Assembly: GCF_002850255.1 (NCBI RefSeq) | Contig: NZ_CP022523.1 | Span: 754,486-818,485, forward strand | Reading direction: 5' to 3' | Source: Pseudoalteromonas sp. NC201 | GTDB lineage: Bacteria; Pseudomonadota; Gammaproteobacteria; Enterobacterales; Alteromonadaceae | DNA length: 64,000 nt | Notes under the pieces: model-generated | Told to the model about the DNA's origin: nothing | Seen by the model: only the letters and a program-made list of their open reading frames with translations | The model's database searches: none | Translations under genes and position numbers: made by a program | Shown here: piece after piece, positions 61,801 through 64,000 of the stretch | How the letters are laid out: each line of letters starts with the position of its first letter | Position numbering within the stretch: position 1 is the first letter of the stretch

Positions 61801-62787
61801 ATGTCGATTAAACCAATAAAAGCACAATATTATTGCAACAATATAGAACACTGCAGCAATGCTCGGGCGCATAAGTTATTTACTAAATCATATGCCAACA
61901 AGTGTGGTGTTTGTGCTCAGCCATTACTGTTTGCGCGTTGGCATTTTTCGTTTGTCACTTCCTTTAGTTGGGTACTTTGTTTATCAACATTGGCAGCGCT
62001 ATCTTATCCATATTTTTTTCCTAAAGAATATGAAAATATTACTTTTTCTGGTGTGAAGACTGAAGTTCAAGAGTCTAATGCCGTTGTGGAAGTTACTATT
62101 CATCGAACAACAGGCATTGATTTAGTACAACAGATAGAGTTGATAACAGAAGATGGTACTGCAAAAGCAGCTGAGGACTATCGAGCCCTTGATATTGCTT
62201 TACAGTTCCAGCCTGGTGAAGTGCAAAAATCAATAAATATTCCTATTATTCCTGACTCCGATGTCTATGAAAACAATGAAATGTTTTACATTAAGCTGAA
62301 AAATGTGAAAGGGCAGCCGTCACATATCGTGATGATTGTCGAAGCTGGAGTAAACAAAGACTTAGTGGAAAAAAGCAGCCTTTTGGTAAGTAACCTTTCA
62401 GCTCTTGCAGCGGACCTTTCGAATGATTTGAAACAGCTTGAGATCCTTGGTAACTATCTGTCAACCAAAGAAAATCCAAAGGCGAACTTGGTCAAGAATT
62501 ACCGTAATACTCAAGATAATATTCAAAGAGCGAGAGAAAAATACATCGTTCTTTTTAATGAAGCTTTAGATTTGGACCCTAATGTTTTGAGAAATGCATT
62601 GGATTCCCACCTTGAAGCGCTGAAAAAACAACAGTTTCATACTCAATATGAAGCAACAACTGTGATGAAAGCTCAGTTACTTGACTACTTGAGTTCCAGA
62701 GTTTCTAACTCGCCTAAGTGGCTCGAGGAGTTAGGTGAGGTAGTAAAGCTTGAAGTGAAAGCAAATAACAATGGTAGTGTTATCTAA
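61801..62787 (+). CDS. Zinc-ribbon, transmembrane, Calx-beta protein (system gene 6)
   Basis: 328 aa. Residues 12-38 form a treble-clef/zinc-ribbon (Cys12, Cys18, Cys35, Cys38). One transmembrane helix spans about 47-72. Residues 82-175 match a Calx-beta domain: VQESNAVVEVTIHRTTG, TEDGTAKAAEDYRAL and the calcium-loop end VYENNEMFYIKL. Residues 185-328 are helical and coiled. The natural topology is zinc ribbon in the cytoplasm, Calx-beta and helices in the periplasm, so it can join the SPFH/HTH side to the lipoproteins. It starts 9 bases after gene 5 and ends the operon. Confidence 0.7.
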   Translation: MSIKPIKAQYYCNNIEHCSNARAHKLFTKSYANKCGVCAQPLLFARWHFSFVTSFSWVLCLSTLAALSYPYFFPKEYENITFSGVKTEVQESNAVVEVTIHRTTGIDLVQQIELITEDGTAKAAEDYRALDIALQFQPGEVQKSINIPIIPDSDVYENNEMFYIKLKNVKGQPSHIVMIVEAGVNKDLVEKSSLLVSNLSALAADLSNDLKQLEILGNYLSTKENPKANLVKNYRNTQDNIQRAREKYIVLFNEALDLDPNVLRNALDSHLEALKKQQFHTQYEATTVMKAQLLDYLSSRVSNSPKWLEELGEVVKLEVKANNNGSVI

Positions 62788-63354
62788 TCTGAGTTGCTTA
62801 TTTATTGGGCTAACTTTCAACTAAGCCAATGGGCAGCGCACTCAGCGCTGCTGCATACTCCCCATCAACAGAAGTGAAAATCGAGAGAACTTTTGTTCAT
62901 TATTCGATGAGTTAGCAATAGCTCATTGAAGCACCCTCAAATACTGCGAGCCTTTGGTTTACGGTGTTTAAGTTCAACCATTACATCGAACTACAATATT
63001 TACCTGTAAAACTTTCAAACAAAACGATTGCTGACTAAAGAGCTGGCAGAGGGTTGTCTGTAGCTGACGTTTGTAAAAATACAGAGCTAATTTGAGATCC
63101 TTTTATATCAAGTGCTACAAGTAGCACCTTGCTTTACTTCCAATCTATTTCCTATTTCTTTCCTAATCCATTAACTAATTGATATTAAATAGCTTATTGG
63201 TTTGTGAATTTTCCAAATATCGGCCTCTGGCATCTGCCATTATCGCCTTAACCTTATGTCTATCGGGCAAACAAGCAAACGCCTGATGTAAGGTGAACTC
63301 TGGCTGCAGACAGATTTTACCTCTCCTTTAAAAACAGAATGAGAGGAATTTACT
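62788..63354 (+). other. Gene-free interval with a hairpin after the six-gene operon
   Basis: About 570 bases. GCAGCGC-ACTCA-GCGCTGC (62833-62851) forms a 7-bp GC-rich stem 46 bases after the last gene of the system; no T-run follows, so termination is uncertain. The rest shows no supported gene. Confidence 0.45.
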
Positions 63355-64000
63355 ATGTCTTTTAAAATAGAAGCATGTAATTTAAATAATATTGATGTCG
63401 CAGTTAAAACGTTGAAAGAAAACTATGTGGAAAACTTTCCAGCTATCAGAGTTACTAAAGATAAAATCTTAGGTAAAGGTATTTCTCTATACCTACTTAG
63501 TGATATAAGCCAAGTTCCACATAATCCAATAGCGACTTTTGGACTGAGCAGTGCGTATGACGATGAAGATGTTTGGAAAGAAGTAAGGGCATCATTAAGC
63601 GATGACTTTGACCCTAAAAAGGATGCAGTTGTAGGCCAGCTTAGTATATCGAGTAAAGATGTCGCAATTACCAGAGTCGTTTATGGTCTGTTATTAGATA
63701 AAGCACAACAGATGGGTTATGAGCGGTTGTTTTTTATCCTGAGAGGAAATGTTGATTTTTATAAAAAGTTATTTAACGCTATACTGATTAAAAGTGATTG
63801 CAACTATGATATTGGGGTTGATAGAAAAATATCTGCTCTAGTTGTTGAAACGAAAGAGATAAAGCAAAGGGGCCTTCGCTTCCTAAATCGAAACTTATCA
63901 TCTTGCTTTAATAAGAGTGATAGTCTAATTAAAAGGGAAATTATGAATAAATCTCATTGGGATGAATATAGTAGTGCATTTGACTCTATTATTACTCCAC
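63355..64000 (+). CDS. GNAT-like protein fused in frame to a possible methyltransferase, cut by window end
   Basis: ATG at 63355 with AGAGG 8 bases upstream; open to the window end (215 codons). Residues 1-150 follow a GNAT pattern: NPIATFGLSS, GQLSISSKDVAITRVVYGLLLDKAQQMGYERLFFILRGNVDFYKKLF. At codon 197 (63943) an internal Met begins MNKSHWDEYSSAFDSIITP, which resembles the start of class-I methyltransferases and is in the same frame. It may be one bifunctional protein or a read-through pair. Family calls are tentative. Confidence 0.5.
   Translation, partial: MSFKIEACNLNNIDVAVKTLKENYVENFPAIRVTKDKILGKGISLYLLSDISQVPHNPIATFGLSSAYDDEDVWKEVRASLSDDFDPKKDAVVGQLSISSKDVAITRVVYGLLLDKAQQMGYERLFFILRGNVDFYKKLFNAILIKSDCNYDIGVDRKISALVVETKEIKQRGLRFLNRNLSSCFNKSDSLIKREIMNKSHWDEYSSAFDSIITP

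Noticed and set aside
1-64000. CRISPR arrays, rRNA or tRNA genes
   Set aside because: No regular short direct repeats with spacers, and no rRNA or complete tRNA sequences were seen on either strand.

Overview
The window looks like chromosomal DNA of a marine gammaproteobacterium, most probably Pseudoalteromonas or a close relative. This rests on a moderate-to-low GC content, the gene content (AcnD/PrpF-type methylcitrate cycle, S9 peptidases, MacB-like ABC exporter with its own two-component pair, DUF1852/MesX) and many small dispersed inverted-repeat elements. No rRNA, tRNA or CRISPR array was found.

Layout. 1-1.1 kb: two periplasmic SBP_bac_3-like proteins on the minus strand. 1.3-8.0 kb: a methylcitrate-cycle operon (GntR/FCD regulator, prpB, prpC, acnD, prpF) with palindromic operators in front. 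8.1-12.5 kb: LysE exporter, acetyltransferase-like protein, sensor kinase, zinc alcohol dehydrogenase and a relic of a C-terminal sorting tail. 12.7-16.3 kb: small accessory genes (methyltransferase, frame-disrupted GNAT, Crp/Fnr protein, ICMT-like enzyme, I78-type inhibitor, DUF1289). 16.3-23.5 kb: a five-gene operon for a MacAB-like ABC exporter with a sigma-54 response regulator and kinase, preceded by a sigma-54-like promoter. 23.7-31.8 kb: an accessory stretch with a thrombospondin-type-3 protein, a broken gene, dispersed hairpin repeats, AraC/LysE, a lipoprotein and an IS110/IS1111 transposase. 32-40 kb: S9 peptidase, diguanylate cyclase, and folate-independent methionine synthase mesD with mesX. 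40.4-49 kb: TauE/SafE, Ntn-hydrolase, LysR, serine hydrolase, luciferase-like oxidoreductase and two decayed pseudogenes. 48.8-55.1 kb: a MITE-like element, a Nudix/DUF2214/VOC/DUF1275 cluster, tandem terminators, an MFS transporter, a second MITE-like repeat, a HemS-like haem protein with a Fur box, and a 2OG-Fe dioxygenase.

Most unusual region, 55.8-62.8 kb. Six genes lie on one strand: a 142-aa HTH-like protein; a 733-aa protein with a degenerate NTPase-like domain; a 711-aa protein built from about four SPFH/Band-7-like modules plus a coiled coil; two coiled-coil outer-membrane lipoproteins (one with a glycine zipper); and a membrane protein with a zinc ribbon facing the cytoplasm and a Calx-beta domain facing the periplasm. 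The C-terminus of the first protein and the N-terminus of the second carry the same short motif (VI-x-GNRD-[IV]-x-[LV]-N) at the end of low-complexity tails. That is how bacterial amyloid-signalling pairs are arranged. I read it as a candidate undescribed envelope-stress or phage-defence signalling system. Domain calls and motif pairing come from reading the sequence; the function is inference.

The window ends inside a GNAT-like gene that runs in frame into what looks like the start of a methyltransferase.
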